Notes under the pieces: generated by a model | The model's input: the letters and a program-made list of their open reading frames with translations, nothing else | Databases searched by the model: none | What the model was told of the DNA's origin: nothing | Position numbers and translations under genes: made by a program | In this document: positions 41,854-50,196 of the stretch, piece after piece | Numbering within the stretch: position 1 is the stretch's first letter | How the letters are laid out: each line of letters starts with the position of its first letter | Origin: Kribbella monticola | GTDB taxonomy: Bacteria; Actinomycetota; Actinomycetes; Propionibacteriales; Kribbellaceae | Direction: 5' to 3' | Length of the DNA: 64,000 bases | Assembly (NCBI RefSeq): GCF_003261635.1 | Contig: NZ_QFXK01000090.1 | Span: 1 to 64,000, forward strand

Positions 41854-43310
41854 CAACTCCTGGTGTCGAGGAGGTTGCCGGCGGCATCGTTGTCTTCGGC
41901 AACTTCTGGGGAGCGGAGGTTCAGTGCGACGAGGAGGGTGAGGGCGATGCCTGCCGCGATGACGAAGACGGCTGTTCGGATTCCTTCGGCGGTGGCGATG
42001 CGTAGGTCTTCGCCCAGGAGGCCGTCGGTGCTGGCGTTGGCGACCAGGACGAGGACGGCGAGGCCGACGACGGCGCCGATCCCGGAGCTGGTGGAGACCA
42101 TGCCGGAGGCGACGCCCTGGTCGCGGTCGGCGACGCCGGTGCCCGCGGCGATGAACATCAGCGTGAAGACGACGCCGTCGCCGATGCTGACAGCGACGAG
42201 ACCTGGCACGAGGGCGGCGTACGAGCCGTCGGCCGACATCGCCAGGCCGAGCGCGACGGCACCGGTTGCGCCGATCGCGAGGGCCGCGATCAGGGTGCGC
42301 TTGAGGCCGAAACGGGTGACGGCTTGTCCTGCGAGAGTGGAACCTGCCACGACGACCGCGGTGGGAAGCAAGAAGCCGATGCCGGTCTGGAGCGGGTCGT
42401 AGCCGCGGACGTCCTGGAAGTAGATGGACAGGAAGTACAGCAGGGATCCGAAGGTCGCCATGAAGAGGAACGCGATCAGCAGAGCCGGCCCCAGAACACG
42501 GTTGGCGAGCAGCTTGGGCGGCATCAGCGGATCCGGGCTGCGCCGCTCGCTGACGGCGAACGCGACCAGCAGCAGGAGACCCGTGCCGGCGGTGCCGATG
42601 ATCCACGGTGACATCCAGCCAAGGGCCGGGCCTTGGACGAGGGTGAAGACGAGCAGCGTGACAGCTCCGGTGGCGGTCAGTGCGCCGGGCAGATCGAACA
42701 CTCGCCCGGTGTCTCGCGATGGGTCCGGCTGGAGGAGCGGAGTGGCGAGCAACAGCGCTGCACCGGCGAGTGGGACATTGACGAAGAACACGGCTTCCCA
42801 GCCGAAGAGGCGGGTCAGTACACCGCCGAGCAGTACGCCGATCACCAGACCGGCAGCGCCCGAGCCACCCCAGATGCCGAGCGCGCGATTGCGGTCGCGG
42901 CCCTCCGCGAAGGTCGTGTTGATGATCGCGAGCGTGCTGGGGAAGACGAGCGCTCCGCCGAGACCCTGCAGGGCCCGGGCGGTCAGCTGCGACCCCGGGC
43001 CGGTGGCGAACCCGCCGGCCAGGGAGGCAACGGCGTACAGGGTGAGGCCGGTCATCAGCATCCGGCGCCGGCCGAGCAGGTCGGCGGCGCGGCCGCCGAA
43101 CAACAGGAAGCCGCTCGAGGCGACCGCGTAGGCACTGATCACCGCCTGCAGCGTCCGGGCCGAGTAGTGGAGTTCGCGGCCGATGTCCGGCAGCGCGACG
43201 ACCACGATGTATTGGTCCAGCGAAACGATCAGCATCGCGAACGAGAGCAATGCCAGTGCGGCGGTCTTGCTGCGCGGGCCGTCCCGCCGCGTGCGGCTCA
43301 GGTGTCCCAT
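41754..43310 (-). CDS. MFS multidrug exporter, DHA2 (14-TM) family
   Basis: A 518-residue transporter with about 14 membrane helices; motif A is GGRAADLLGRRRMLM, motif C-like WGGSGAAGLVIGVLLGG, and the N-terminal helix has the DHA2 pattern LDQYIVVVALPDIGREL. It probably exports a drug by proton antiport. ATG at 43310, AAGGA upstream. The C-terminal tail of about 35 residues after the last helix is encoded in the region overlapping the GH127 gene and may be a read-through extension. Expression should be controlled by the divergent TetR via the two palindromes at 43339-43382. Confidence 0.88.
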   Translation of the reverse strand: MGHLSRTRRDGPRSKTAALALLSFAMLIVSLDQYIVVVALPDIGRELHYSARTLQAVISAYAVASSGFLLFGGRAADLLGRRRMLMTGLTLYAVASLAGGFATGPGSQLTARALQGLGGALVFPSTLAIINTTFAEGRDRNRALGIWGGSGAAGLVIGVLLGGVLTRLFGWEAVFFVNVPLAGAALLLATPLLQPDPSRDTGRVFDLPGALTATGAVTLLVFTLVQGPALGWMSPWIIGTAGTGLLLLVAFAVSERRSPDPLMPPKLLANRVLGPALLIAFLFMATFGSLLYFLSIYFQDVRGYDPLQTGIGFLLPTAVVVAGSTLAGQAVTRFGLKRTLIAALAIGATGAVALGLAMSADGSYAALVPGLVAVSIGDGVVFTLMFIAAGTGVADRDQGVASGMVSTSSGIGAVVGLAVLVLVANASTDGLLGEDLRIATAEGIRTAVFVIAAGIALTLLVALNLRSPEVAEDNDAAGNLLDTRSCQPGRTGKYTVYGSSRISARGTKRRPVVCPKVR

Positions 43311-43338
43311 GATCCTTGTCCCTTCTCCGGGTTTTTCT

Positions 43339-43359
43339 TGAACTGTACGGAACAGTTCA
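43339..43359. promoter_or_regulatory. TetR operator 1
   Basis: Perfect inverted arms TGAACTGT (43339-43346) and ACAGTTCA (43352-43359) around ACGGA. It lies 29 bp upstream of the MFS start. Confidence 0.75.
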
Positions 43360-43361
43360 GA

Positions 43362-43382
43362 TGAACTCAACCGTACAGTTCA
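43362..43382. promoter_or_regulatory. TetR operator 2
   Basis: TGAACTCA (43362-43369) and ACAGTTCA (43375-43382) repeat operator 1 at 23 bp, about two helical turns, with imperfect inner bases. It ends 9 bp before a TAGACT -10 (43392-43397) of the tetR gene, so one repressor can control both promoters. Confidence 0.7.
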
Positions 43383-43407
43383 GATAGGTGCTAGACTCGG
43401 TGGCGAG

Positions 43408-44094
43408 ATGACAGAGACTTCAGCACCCCGGTCAGCGTCGGCAGCGCGCACCGAGTCGCCGCGGGTTCTCAGCGGCGACCGGGCGGCGCGCAAGCGTCAG
43501 GCGATCATCGAGGCGGCCCGGTCCGCGTTCGTCCGGGAGGGCTTCGACGCGGCGATGGATGCCATCGCCGCCGACGCCGGTGTCTCCAAGGTGACCGTCT
43601 ACAACCATTACGGCACCAAGGAGACCCTCTTCATGGCCGTGATCGGGGATGCTCTGGAGGAGAGCCTCGCCGGTGCCATCGCCGGGACGGCGCAGCGCCT
43701 GCAGGACTCCGACGACCTGCGCGTCGCGCTCAAATGGACGGCCAATGCGTGGGTGGCGAGCATGACCCAGCCCGACATGGTGGCCCTGCGGCAACTCGTC
43801 GCCAGTGAGGTGCGTAGATTCCCGGAGCTCGGCAATGCCTGGCGACAGCATGGTCCCGATCGTGCGCGTCCGGCGCTGGTGGCAGCCTTCGAACGCCTCA
43901 TCGACGCGGGCCGGCTGACGCTGCCCGACGTGGACACGGCGATCCTCCAGCTCTATGCGCTGGTCCTGTATCCCCATCTGGTGCACAGCACGTACGGCAT
44001 GGCTCTCGACCAGCAGACGACCGAGCGCCTGATCGACTCGGGCGTCGACATGTTCCTTGCGTTCTACGGCTACCGCGAGGTGTCGAAGCGCTAG
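43408..44094 (+). CDS. TetR family repressor (AefR-like C-terminus)
   Basis: A 228-residue regulator: helix-turn-helix at about residues 30-75 (AIAADAGVSKVTVYNHYGTK) after a disordered basic leader, and a C-terminal ligand domain of the AefR-like type. The ATG at 43408 lies 10 nt after a TAGACT -10. It is divergent from the DHA2 exporter gene and almost certainly represses it and itself through the tandem palindromes between them. Confidence 0.9.
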   Translation: MTETSAPRSASAARTESPRVLSGDRAARKRQAIIEAARSAFVREGFDAAMDAIAADAGVSKVTVYNHYGTKETLFMAVIGDALEESLAGAIAGTAQRLQDSDDLRVALKWTANAWVASMTQPDMVALRQLVASEVRRFPELGNAWRQHGPDRARPALVAAFERLIDAGRLTLPDVDTAILQLYALVLYPHLVHSTYGMALDQQTTERLIDSGVDMFLAFYGYREVSKR

Positions 44095-44102
44095 TACTTC
44101 GG

Positions 44103-45296
44103 TCACCGTCGGCGCAGGTCCGGAATTGCGCACGCGCCGAGGCCTGCCAAGGTGCAGCCGATGGCGGAGGCGGCGAGGATCGGTCCAGGTGGAAAGTGAT
44201 CGGCGGCCACCGCGCCGACTGCTGCACCCAACGGCGCTGCGAGAGCGAGGAGGGCGCGCTGAGTTCCGAAGATGCGGCCGTGGTCCGCGGGGTCGGTCCA
44301 GTGATGCAGCGCGGTGGTTTCGACGGCGGAGTACGGCCCCCAGATCGCGCCGGCCACTGCGAATCCGGCGGCGGCAACGACCAGGTGGTCGGTGAACGCG
44401 AGCGGAAGCATGACGACACCCCAGACGATCGCACCTGCCGCGTTGACCAGCCCTGGGCGATGACGGGAGAGCACGGTTGCGGCTGGCAACGTGAGAAGGG
44501 CCGCGGTCCCGAAGAGGGCCCAGAGCAACGTGTAGCCGCCTAGGCCCGACGTGAGTTGCTCGCGTACGTAGTACGGCAGGACGGTTTCGTACGGTCCGTA
44601 GGTGAAGTAGTAGGCGACCGACAAAGCGATCAACCCGATCACGCGGGTCGAGCGGCGCTTGCCGAGTGGCCGGACGCCTTGTGAAACAGGGGTTTGCTCG
44701 TACTGCGGTGTGTTGCGCAGCCGGATCGCGAGGGCTGTCACGCCGAGCATCATCAGGAGCGGAAGGACGAAGGCCGGTCCCGTGCCGAGCAGAGCAAGGG
44801 CCGGTCCGGTGAGGATCGCGCCGAGGAGCATCGGCAGTTGGTCCCCGACGCTGAGCAGCGCATTCGCCTTGCTGAGCGACTCGGGTGGGGCGAACCGTGG
44901 TACGAGAGTCCGCGCGGCCGCATAACTGAGCGGTGCGGTCGTACCGGCGGCCGCTCCGAGCGCCAGCACGATCCGGAGGTCGAATGTCCCGCCGATGCCG
45001 GCGATGATCAGGCCGCCCATCAGGACGGTCCGGGTCACGCCGTCGAGCAGCATCATGCGGACCGGGCCGAACCGGTCGACGGCCCGACCGCCCAGGATGC
45101 CGCCGGCCAGCGTCGGCAGCCGCATCGCGATCACCAGTACTGCGGTCTCCGTCCCGCTCCAGCCTTGTGGCTCAGCGATCCAGAGCAGGACGAACAGCAG
45201 GAAGCTGTCGGCAGTCGAGGCAAGAGTCCAGGCGGCCGCGAGCCACCAGGTCGCGACAGTCAGCCTGCGCGAAGGGCTGCGAGTCGCGAGCTTCAT
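44103..45296 (-). CDS. MFS transporter (12-TM)
   Basis: A 397-residue transporter with about 12 helices and motif GGRAVDRFGPVRMMLLDG. It starts at ATG 45296, overlapping the MarR stop (ATGA), so the two are one operon and MarR probably regulates it. It is convergent with tetR, 8 bp apart. Efflux of an organic compound is likely. Confidence 0.86.
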   Translation of the reverse strand: MKLATRSPSRRLTVATWWLAAAWTLASTADSFLLFVLLWIAEPQGWSGTETAVLVIAMRLPTLAGGILGGRAVDRFGPVRMMLLDGVTRTVLMGGLIIAGIGGTFDLRIVLALGAAAGTTAPLSYAAARTLVPRFAPPESLSKANALLSVGDQLPMLLGAILTGPALALLGTGPAFVLPLLMMLGVTALAIRLRNTPQYEQTPVSQGVRPLGKRRSTRVIGLIALSVAYYFTYGPYETVLPYYVREQLTSGLGGYTLLWALFGTAALLTLPAATVLSRHRPGLVNAAGAIVWGVVMLPLAFTDHLVVAAAGFAVAGAIWGPYSAVETTALHHWTDPADHGRIFGTQRALLALAAPLGAAVGAVAADHFPPGPILAASAIGCTLAGLGACAIPDLRRR

Positions 45297-45778
45297 GGCT
45301 CGACGACCGACTTGTCGACAGGGCAACGCTTACACGCTTGCCAATCGCAAAGCCGACAGGTCGAATCGGCCTCCACGCGAACCCGCTCCGTACCGCGCAG
45401 TCCCACCTCCAGCAGCTTGGCGAGCTGACTACGTTGTGCTCGCGTCAGCCCACGCAGTACTGCGGCGCTCGCGTTCTCGCGCGCCTGATTCCACGCCTGC
45501 AAGGCTTCTTCACCGGCCGGAAGCAGGCTCAACCGAAGGCTTCTGCCGGTCCGTTCCCGCGCGACATAGCCAAGTCCTTCCAGCCGATCCACCAGCCGGA
45601 CGGTCCCCGACTGGGTGAGGCCGATCCGCGCCCACAACCAATCCGCCGAACACCCCGGATGACTTCCGATCAACGTCAACGCCGACGCGTCCCGCAACCC
45701 GAGCCCACTCGGCAACCCCGCAGTCAACGCATCATGACTACGCAGCGTCCAGGCAGCCCACAGATTGCTCTCATGCAT
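45293..45778 (-). CDS. MarR family regulator with cysteine-rich C-terminus
   Basis: A 161-residue MarR protein: winged helix CSADWLWARIGLTQSGTVRL followed by the wing YVARERTGRSLRLSLLPAG. The C-terminal tail carries CRLCDWQACKRCPVD, four cysteines in Cx2Cx4Cx2C spacing, which could bind a metal or sense oxidants. ATG at 45778. A 17-bp near-palindrome covers the start codon and would allow autorepression. Downstream, coupled, is an MFS exporter; divergent is an alpha/beta hydrolase. Confidence 0.9.
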   Translation of the reverse strand: MHESNLWAAWTLRSHDALTAGLPSGLGLRDASALTLIGSHPGCSADWLWARIGLTQSGTVRLVDRLEGLGYVARERTGRSLRLSLLPAGEEALQAWNQARENASAAVLRGLTRAQRSQLAKLLEVGLRGTERVRVEADSTCRLCDWQACKRCPVDKSVVEP

Positions 45779-45789
45779 GACTCATTCAT
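45773..45789. promoter_or_regulatory. Probable MarR operator over the marR start
   Basis: ATGCATGA-C-TCATTCAT is an inverted repeat with one mismatch in 8-bp arms. It overlaps the marR start codon and lies 31 bp from the -10 of the divergent hydrolase gene. Confidence 0.6.
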
Positions 45790-45819
45790 ATATCAGCCGC
45801 GCCGATCGGTCCAGTGGCC

Positions 45820-45825
45820 TAGGAT
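45820..45825 (+). promoter_or_regulatory. -10 element of the leaderless hydrolase gene
   Basis: TAGGAT (TANNNT) ends 6 nt before the GTG at 45832. The intervening GAGG is too close to the start to act as a Shine-Dalgarno, so a leaderless transcript is likely. Confidence 0.55.
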
Positions 45826-45831
45826 GAGGCG

Positions 45832-46596
45832 GTGAAGTTCGTGATGGTGCCGGGTGGGTGGCAGGGCGGTTGGGTGTTCGACTCGGTGGCGGCCGAGTTG
45901 CGCCGGGACGGTCACCAGGTCGAGGCGGTGACACTGGCCGGACTGGAGGCCGACGGCCCGGTCGAGCGGGACCGGCCGCCGAATCTCGACGACCACATCG
46001 CGCAGGTCGTCGAGGTCGTTGCACGAAGCAACGGGCAGCCGATCGCCCTGTGTGGGCACAGTTACGCCGGGATGGTGATCGCCGGTGTCGCGGACCGGCT
46101 CGGGGATCGCCTTGATCAGCTCGTCTTCATCGACGCCTACGTCCCGGCCGACGGAGATTCGTGCTGGTCGTTGACCAGTGACACCTTCCGGGAGCTGTTC
46201 ATCGCCGGTGCCGCCTCCGACGGCCGGTGGGTCGCCGTGCCGGACGGGCTCGATCCCCGCGCGCGAGCCCATCCGCTGGCGAGCTTCGTCCAGACGATCA
46301 GGCTCGAGGGCAACCCGAGTCCCGCGCTCCGTCGCACCTACGTCAGCGGCGGCGCGTGGCAAGGCAGCCCCTTCCTGGAACTCACCGACCGGCTGCGCGA
46401 CGACCCTGCCTGGCAGGTGCACGAGATCCCCGTCGGCCACAACATCGCCCGCCGCGACCCGAAGGGCCTCGCCGCCCTCCTCGGCGCGTTGCCGCCGGCC
46501 ACCGGGAAGCCGCAGACCGCGGGAGAGCCCCCGACTGCGGGGAAGCCCCCGACTGCGGGGGAGCCTCCGACTGCGGGGAAGCCGCAGGCGTTCTAG
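45832..46596 (+). CDS. Alpha/beta hydrolase with C-terminal 6-residue repeats
   Basis: A 254-residue alpha/beta hydrolase of the salicylate-esterase/MenH-like type: oxyanion region MVPGGWQGGW, nucleophile Ser in CGHSYAG (near residue 75), and the catalytic His in PVGHNIARRDP. After about residue 224 the fold ends and four near-perfect P-[QP]-T-A-G-[EK] repeats follow. GTG start at 45832. Divergent from marR; the substrate could be an aromatic effector or drug, which is inference. Confidence 0.87.
   Translation: MKFVMVPGGWQGGWVFDSVAAELRRDGHQVEAVTLAGLEADGPVERDRPPNLDDHIAQVVEVVARSNGQPIALCGHSYAGMVIAGVADRLGDRLDQLVFIDAYVPADGDSCWSLTSDTFRELFIAGAASDGRWVAVPDGLDPRARAHPLASFVQTIRLEGNPSPALRRTYVSGGAWQGSPFLELTDRLRDDPAWQVHEIPVGHNIARRDPKGLAALLGALPPATGKPQTAGEPPTAGKPPTAGEPPTAGKPQAF
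46507..46578 (+). repeat. Four tandem 18-bp repeats in a coding 3' end
   Basis: Four units of 18 bp encode K/E-P-[QP]-T-A-G, followed by a partial fifth (46579-46587). Lys and Glu alternate between units. Slippage-prone, so copy number may vary between strains. Confidence 0.8.
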
Positions 46597-46614
46597 CGTC
46601 CGGTGGTTTGTGGT

Positions 46615-47421
46615 TCAGGTCGGGCGGAGTAGGTGGTTGTCGATGAGGTCGGCAACGGCGCCTTGGGTGCAGGTGGTGACGACCAGGTCGGCGATGCGGA
46701 GGAGGTCGGGGTGGCCGTCGGCTGCTGCTGCGCCGAGGCCGGCGGTCTGGACGAGTTCGAGATCGTTGGGGTTGTCGCCGATGGCGGCGACGCGGTCGAG
46801 TGGGACGCCCAGCGACGCGGCAAGGGCGGCGAGCGCGGAGCCCTTGTCCGCCTCTGCGGGGAGGACTTCCAGGTAGGTCTTCTCGGAGCTGACCAGCCGA
46901 ACCGCGGTGCTCGACCGCGTGACCAGCTCGGCGACCTCGGTCAGGTCGCCAGGGGACTCTGCGATCAGCATGAGTTTGGTGGGGGAGCCGGGCGGGCTGG
47001 AGGTCTGCAGCTCGATCTGGTCGCGGGCGGCGTACTGCGTCAGCGCAGGTGCCGGCTTGACGACGTACGCGTCCAGCTCTTGGAAGGCCACGGCACCCAC
47101 GGTCGCGGGCAGCAGTGGGACGGCCTGGTCACGAATGGCAGACCAGGCGTCGCCGAGCGTCAGGTCGAGCAGACGGTTGCCGGTGGCAAGGTTCGTGATC
47201 CGGGCGCCGTTGTAGAGGATGAGCGGGGTTTCCAGCCCGAGTTGGGCATGGAATCGCGCGGCCGAATGTTCATTGCGGCCGGTGGCGAAGACCACGGTTC
47301 CACCGGCCGCGCGGTACCGGTCGATCGCCTCGACGTTGCGCGCGGGGATCTCCAGATCGCGATCGACCAGAGTGCCGTCGAGGTCCGTCACCAGCCAGCG
47401 GTACCTCAGGCCGGCGCTCAC
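46615..47421 (-). CDS. Cof-type HAD (IIB) phosphatase
   Basis: A 268-residue HAD hydrolase: motif I VTDLDGTLVD, motif II VFATGRN, a C2 cap, and motif IV AAIGDNPNDLELV. Cof-type enzymes dephosphorylate sugar phosphates and similar small molecules in the cytoplasm. The GTG start overlaps the stop of the inositol-monophosphatase-family gene (GTGA). It is the last gene of the six-gene ABC/phosphatase operon. Confidence 0.88.
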   Translation of the reverse strand: MSAGLRYRWLVTDLDGTLVDRDLEIPARNVEAIDRYRAAGGTVVFATGRNEHSAARFHAQLGLETPLILYNGARITNLATGNRLLDLTLGDAWSAIRDQAVPLLPATVGAVAFQELDAYVVKPAPALTQYAARDQIELQTSSPPGSPTKLMLIAESPGDLTEVAELVTRSSTAVRLVSSEKTYLEVLPAEADKGSALAALAASLGVPLDRVAAIGDNPNDLELVQTAGLGAAAADGHPDLLRIADLVVTTCTQGAVADLIDNHLLRPT

Positions 47422-48266
47422 CCGTCCGCCTGACCGGCGCGATAGGCGGTGACGAACCGCTGGAGCACCGTCGGTTCGAGATCCGCCGTGTGCGCGGCGT
47501 ACCGGGGCTGGTTCCAGCCGTCGCCGCCGAAACCGAGATAGCGGCCGCCGGCCTGGCGGACGATCAACTGGGCGGCGCAGATGTCCCAGGCGCTGACCGA
47601 CGTCCCGAGTGCGGCGTCCGCCCAGCCCGCGGCGACATGGCAGAGGCTGAGTGCGGCACTACCGGGTCGTCGGACGGTGCCGTAGCCCGCGACCAGTTCG
47701 CCGTACAGCGCCAGTCCTGACGGGCCGTCCTCGGTGAGCGCACGGGCATTCGGGTAGCTCGTGATGAGAAGGCCGCGGGACTCGGCGGAGACGCCGCGGG
47801 AGTGCAGTGGCTCGCCGTTCAGCCAGGCGCCGGTGAGGTCGGCGCTGAACAGGTGTCCGGCGATCGGATTGAGGATCGCCCCGGCCACGACCTCGTCGTC
47901 GACGACGGCCCCGATCGAGCTGCAGAAGAACGCGAGCCCGTGCGCGAAGTTCGCAGTACCGTCGATCGGGTCGACGTACCAGGAGACTGCGCCGCTGCCC
48001 GCGCGGACGCCGCCCTCTTCGCCGACGATGCTGCTGCCCGGGCCCCGGCTCGTGAGCAGGTCGGCGATGGCCTTCTCGGCCTGCCGGTCGTACTCGGTGA
48101 CGGGGTCGTGCTGGTCGCGTTTGAAGTCGACGGTCATGCCGGTACGAAACGCCCGCCGGAGATCCGGCGCGACGACCTGGACGGCTTCGACGGCGATCTC
48201 CCGCAGCCTGACCGAGGCGGCCTGATCCGGGTTCGGACGTGCGTCAGTGTCTGGAGTGGCGGTCAT
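47418..48266 (-). CDS. Inositol monophosphatase family protein
   Basis: A 282-residue phosphatase of the IMPase/FBPase/CysQ superfamily with metal ligands in VGEEGG, WYVDPIDGTANF and the C-terminal SAWDICAAQLIV. Substrates in the family include myo-inositol-1-phosphate, histidinol phosphate, fructose-1,6-bisphosphate and PAP; sequence alone does not select one. ATG at 48266 with AAGGGG upstream. It lies in an operon with an ABC importer and two HAD phosphatases, opposite a phytase, which favours an inositol phosphate. Confidence 0.88.
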   Translation of the reverse strand: MTATPDTDARPNPDQAASVRLREIAVEAVQVVAPDLRRAFRTGMTVDFKRDQHDPVTEYDRQAEKAIADLLTSRGPGSSIVGEEGGVRAGSGAVSWYVDPIDGTANFAHGLAFFCSSIGAVVDDEVVAGAILNPIAGHLFSADLTGAWLNGEPLHSRGVSAESRGLLITSYPNARALTEDGPSGLALYGELVAGYGTVRRPGSAALSLCHVAAGWADAALGTSVSAWDICAAQLIVRQAGGRYLGFGGDGWNQPRYAAHTADLEPTVLQRFVTAYRAGQADG

Positions 48267-48297
48267 ATGGTTCCCCTTCGCGGGTGAAAGGCTGCGG

Positions 48298-49068
48298 TCA
48301 GAGGGATGCGAGCAGCAGGGACCGGAGTTCGTCGGCACCTGGTACGACGACGTCGGGCACGGCGCGGACGACGTACGGGCGGTGGTAGGTGCCCGGTGCT
48401 TCCATCAGGATCGCGGCGCCGACCCCGGCTCGCCGTCCGCAGACGATGTCGCGGTCGAAGTTGTCGCCGACGTACCACGTTCGCTCGACCGGTACGCCGA
48501 GCGCGCGGGCGGCGAGCAGGATCAACTCGGGGTTCGGCTTGCGGAGGCCGACCTCGTCGCTGTAGATCTGCACGGCCAGGTGCTTCACCAGACCGGTGCG
48601 ATCCAGATAGTCGCGGTGCACCGCGCCACTGAGCGCGTTGCTCACCACCGCGACCGGGATGCCGGCGTCCTCGGCGGCATCGAGCAACTCGGGGATCCCG
48701 TCCCGATGGGCGCGGTCCTGGCGCATCTCGCCCATTCGCTTGCACAACGCGGTCGCGTGCGCGGTCACCCACGCCTGCGGTCCGGCCGGCCAGTCCGCGG
48801 CCACGAAATCGGCCCAGAACTCCCGATGGGTCAGCTCGCGCGGAGCCGACGGCCGGGACATCGCGTCCTTCCAGGCGGAGTCGGCCGCCGCACCCGCCTC
48901 GATGTCGCTGCGGATGTCGTCGACGCTCAGCTCGACGGGGCCGATCCGGGCGAACTGTTCGTGGAGTTCGGTCGCGAGTTCGGCGGACCACCCGGGCCGC
49001 TTCTTGGTCGCGACCAGCACGCCGCCGAAGTCGAGCAACAGGGCCGCGGGTTTGATCAGCTGATCCAC
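48298..49068 (-). CDS. HAD-IA family hydrolase
   Basis: A 256-residue HAD-IA protein. Motif I is LLLDFGGVLV: the nucleophile Asp is kept but the usual second Asp is Gly, as in the active phosphatase YihX, so activity is not excluded. Motif II is VVSNALSG, motif III GLRKPNPEL and motif IV YVGDNFDRDIVCGRRAG. The GTG start at 49068 overlaps the ATPase gene's 3' end by 13 bp. Phosphatase or phosphoglucomutase-like activity on an imported compound is inferred from the operon. Confidence 0.83.
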   Translation of the reverse strand: MDQLIKPAALLLDFGGVLVATKKRPGWSAELATELHEQFARIGPVELSVDDIRSDIEAGAAADSAWKDAMSRPSAPRELTHREFWADFVAADWPAGPQAWVTAHATALCKRMGEMRQDRAHRDGIPELLDAAEDAGIPVAVVSNALSGAVHRDYLDRTGLVKHLAVQIYSDEVGLRKPNPELILLAARALGVPVERTWYVGDNFDRDIVCGRRAGVGAAILMEAPGTYHRPYVVRAVPDVVVPGADELRSLLLASL

Positions 49069-50192
49069 TGGACCGCCTCGTTCCGTTCCAGTTCCCGGTC
49101 CGTGCCCAGGTCGAGACGGTTGCCTTCGGCATCGAACAGGTGCAGGGCCTTGCGTTTCACCGCGCAGCGGAGTACGTCGCCGCTGGTCGCGCCCACCTCG
49201 TCGGTGGTGACCAGGTAGAGATCGGTCGAGCCGACGGTGACCGACACGGTCCACGCGGCCCCGGTCGGCAGTACCGCGCGGACGCGCGCCTCGAACACCC
49301 ACTCCTTCTCGCTGCCCAGGTGGCCTGGTTCCACCAGGCGGACGGCTTCCGGCCGTACGCCGATCGTGGCGACAGCGTCGAGTGCGCTGGTCTGGGTGAG
49401 CGCCAGGTAGCGCTGGGCGAGCTCGCCGAGTGAGGAGTCGCAGGCCGCGAGGTTCATCGGAGGACTTCCGACGAAGGCGGCGACGAAGGTGTTCGCGGGC
49501 CGGTGGTAGACGTCCATCGGCGGCGCGAGTTGTTGCAGTACGCCGTCTTTCATCACCGCCACCTGGGTGGCCATCGTCATCGCCTCGAGCTGATCGTGGG
49601 TGACGAAGACGATCGTGTGCCCGGTCTCCTCGTGCAGCCGCTTGAGCTCCGCGCGCATCTCGAGCCGGAGGGTGGCGTCCAGGTTGGACAGCGGTTCGTC
49701 GAGCAGCAGGACGGACGGGTTGACCGCGAGCATGCGAGCCAGTGAGACCCGCTGCTGCTGGCCGCCGGACAGTTGGGAGGGATAGCGGTCCGCGGCTCGG
49801 TCGATCTGCATCATCTCCAGCGCGGCGTCGACCCGGGCCTTGCGCTCGGCCGCGGGCACCTTCTGCACCCGGAGCCCGAACTCGACGTTGCGCCGGACGG
49901 TGAGATGCGGCCAGAGCGCGTAGTTCTGGAACACCAGTCCCATCCCGCGCCGCTCGGTCGGCACGAAGGTGCCCTGGGCAACGGAATCGAGAACCCGGTC
50001 GCCGACGGTGATGGACCCCTCGGTCGGGTGCTCGAGTCCCGCGATCATCCGCAGGGTGGTGGTCTTGCCGCAGCCGGACGGCCCGAGCAGGCAGGTGAAC
50101 GAACCGTCCGGGATGGTGAGATCGAGGTCGTCGACGGCGAGTGGCCCGACGCCGTACGACTTGCTGACGGATTGCAGCGCGATGGTGGGCAC
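49056..50192 (-). CDS. ABC transporter ATPase (FbpC/PotA/MalK class)
   Basis: A 378-residue importer ATPase: Walker A GPSGCGKTTT, signature LSGGQQQRVSLARML, Walker B LLLDEPLSNLD, H-loop FVTHDQLEAM, then a TOBE-like regulatory domain from about residue 240. GTG start at 50192; GGAGG lies in the end of the permease gene, 4 bp upstream. It pairs with the fused permease as in ferric-iron, phosphonate and organophosphate importers. Confidence 0.9.
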   Translation of the reverse strand: MPTIALQSVSKSYGVGPLAVDDLDLTIPDGSFTCLLGPSGCGKTTTLRMIAGLEHPTEGSITVGDRVLDSVAQGTFVPTERRGMGLVFQNYALWPHLTVRRNVEFGLRVQKVPAAERKARVDAALEMMQIDRAADRYPSQLSGGQQQRVSLARMLAVNPSVLLLDEPLSNLDATLRLEMRAELKRLHEETGHTIVFVTHDQLEAMTMATQVAVMKDGVLQQLAPPMDVYHRPANTFVAAFVGSPPMNLAACDSSLGELAQRYLALTQTSALDAVATIGVRPEAVRLVEPGHLGSEKEWVFEARVRAVLPTGAAWTVSVTVGSTDLYLVTTDEVGATSGDVLRCAVKRKALHLFDAEGNRLDLGTDRELERNEAVQWIS

Positions 50193-50196
50193 GGGG

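Noticed and set aside
46507..46587. Tandem repeats as a CRISPR array
   Set aside because: Units are contiguous 18-bp coding repeats without spacers and lie in frame at the end of a hydrolase gene.
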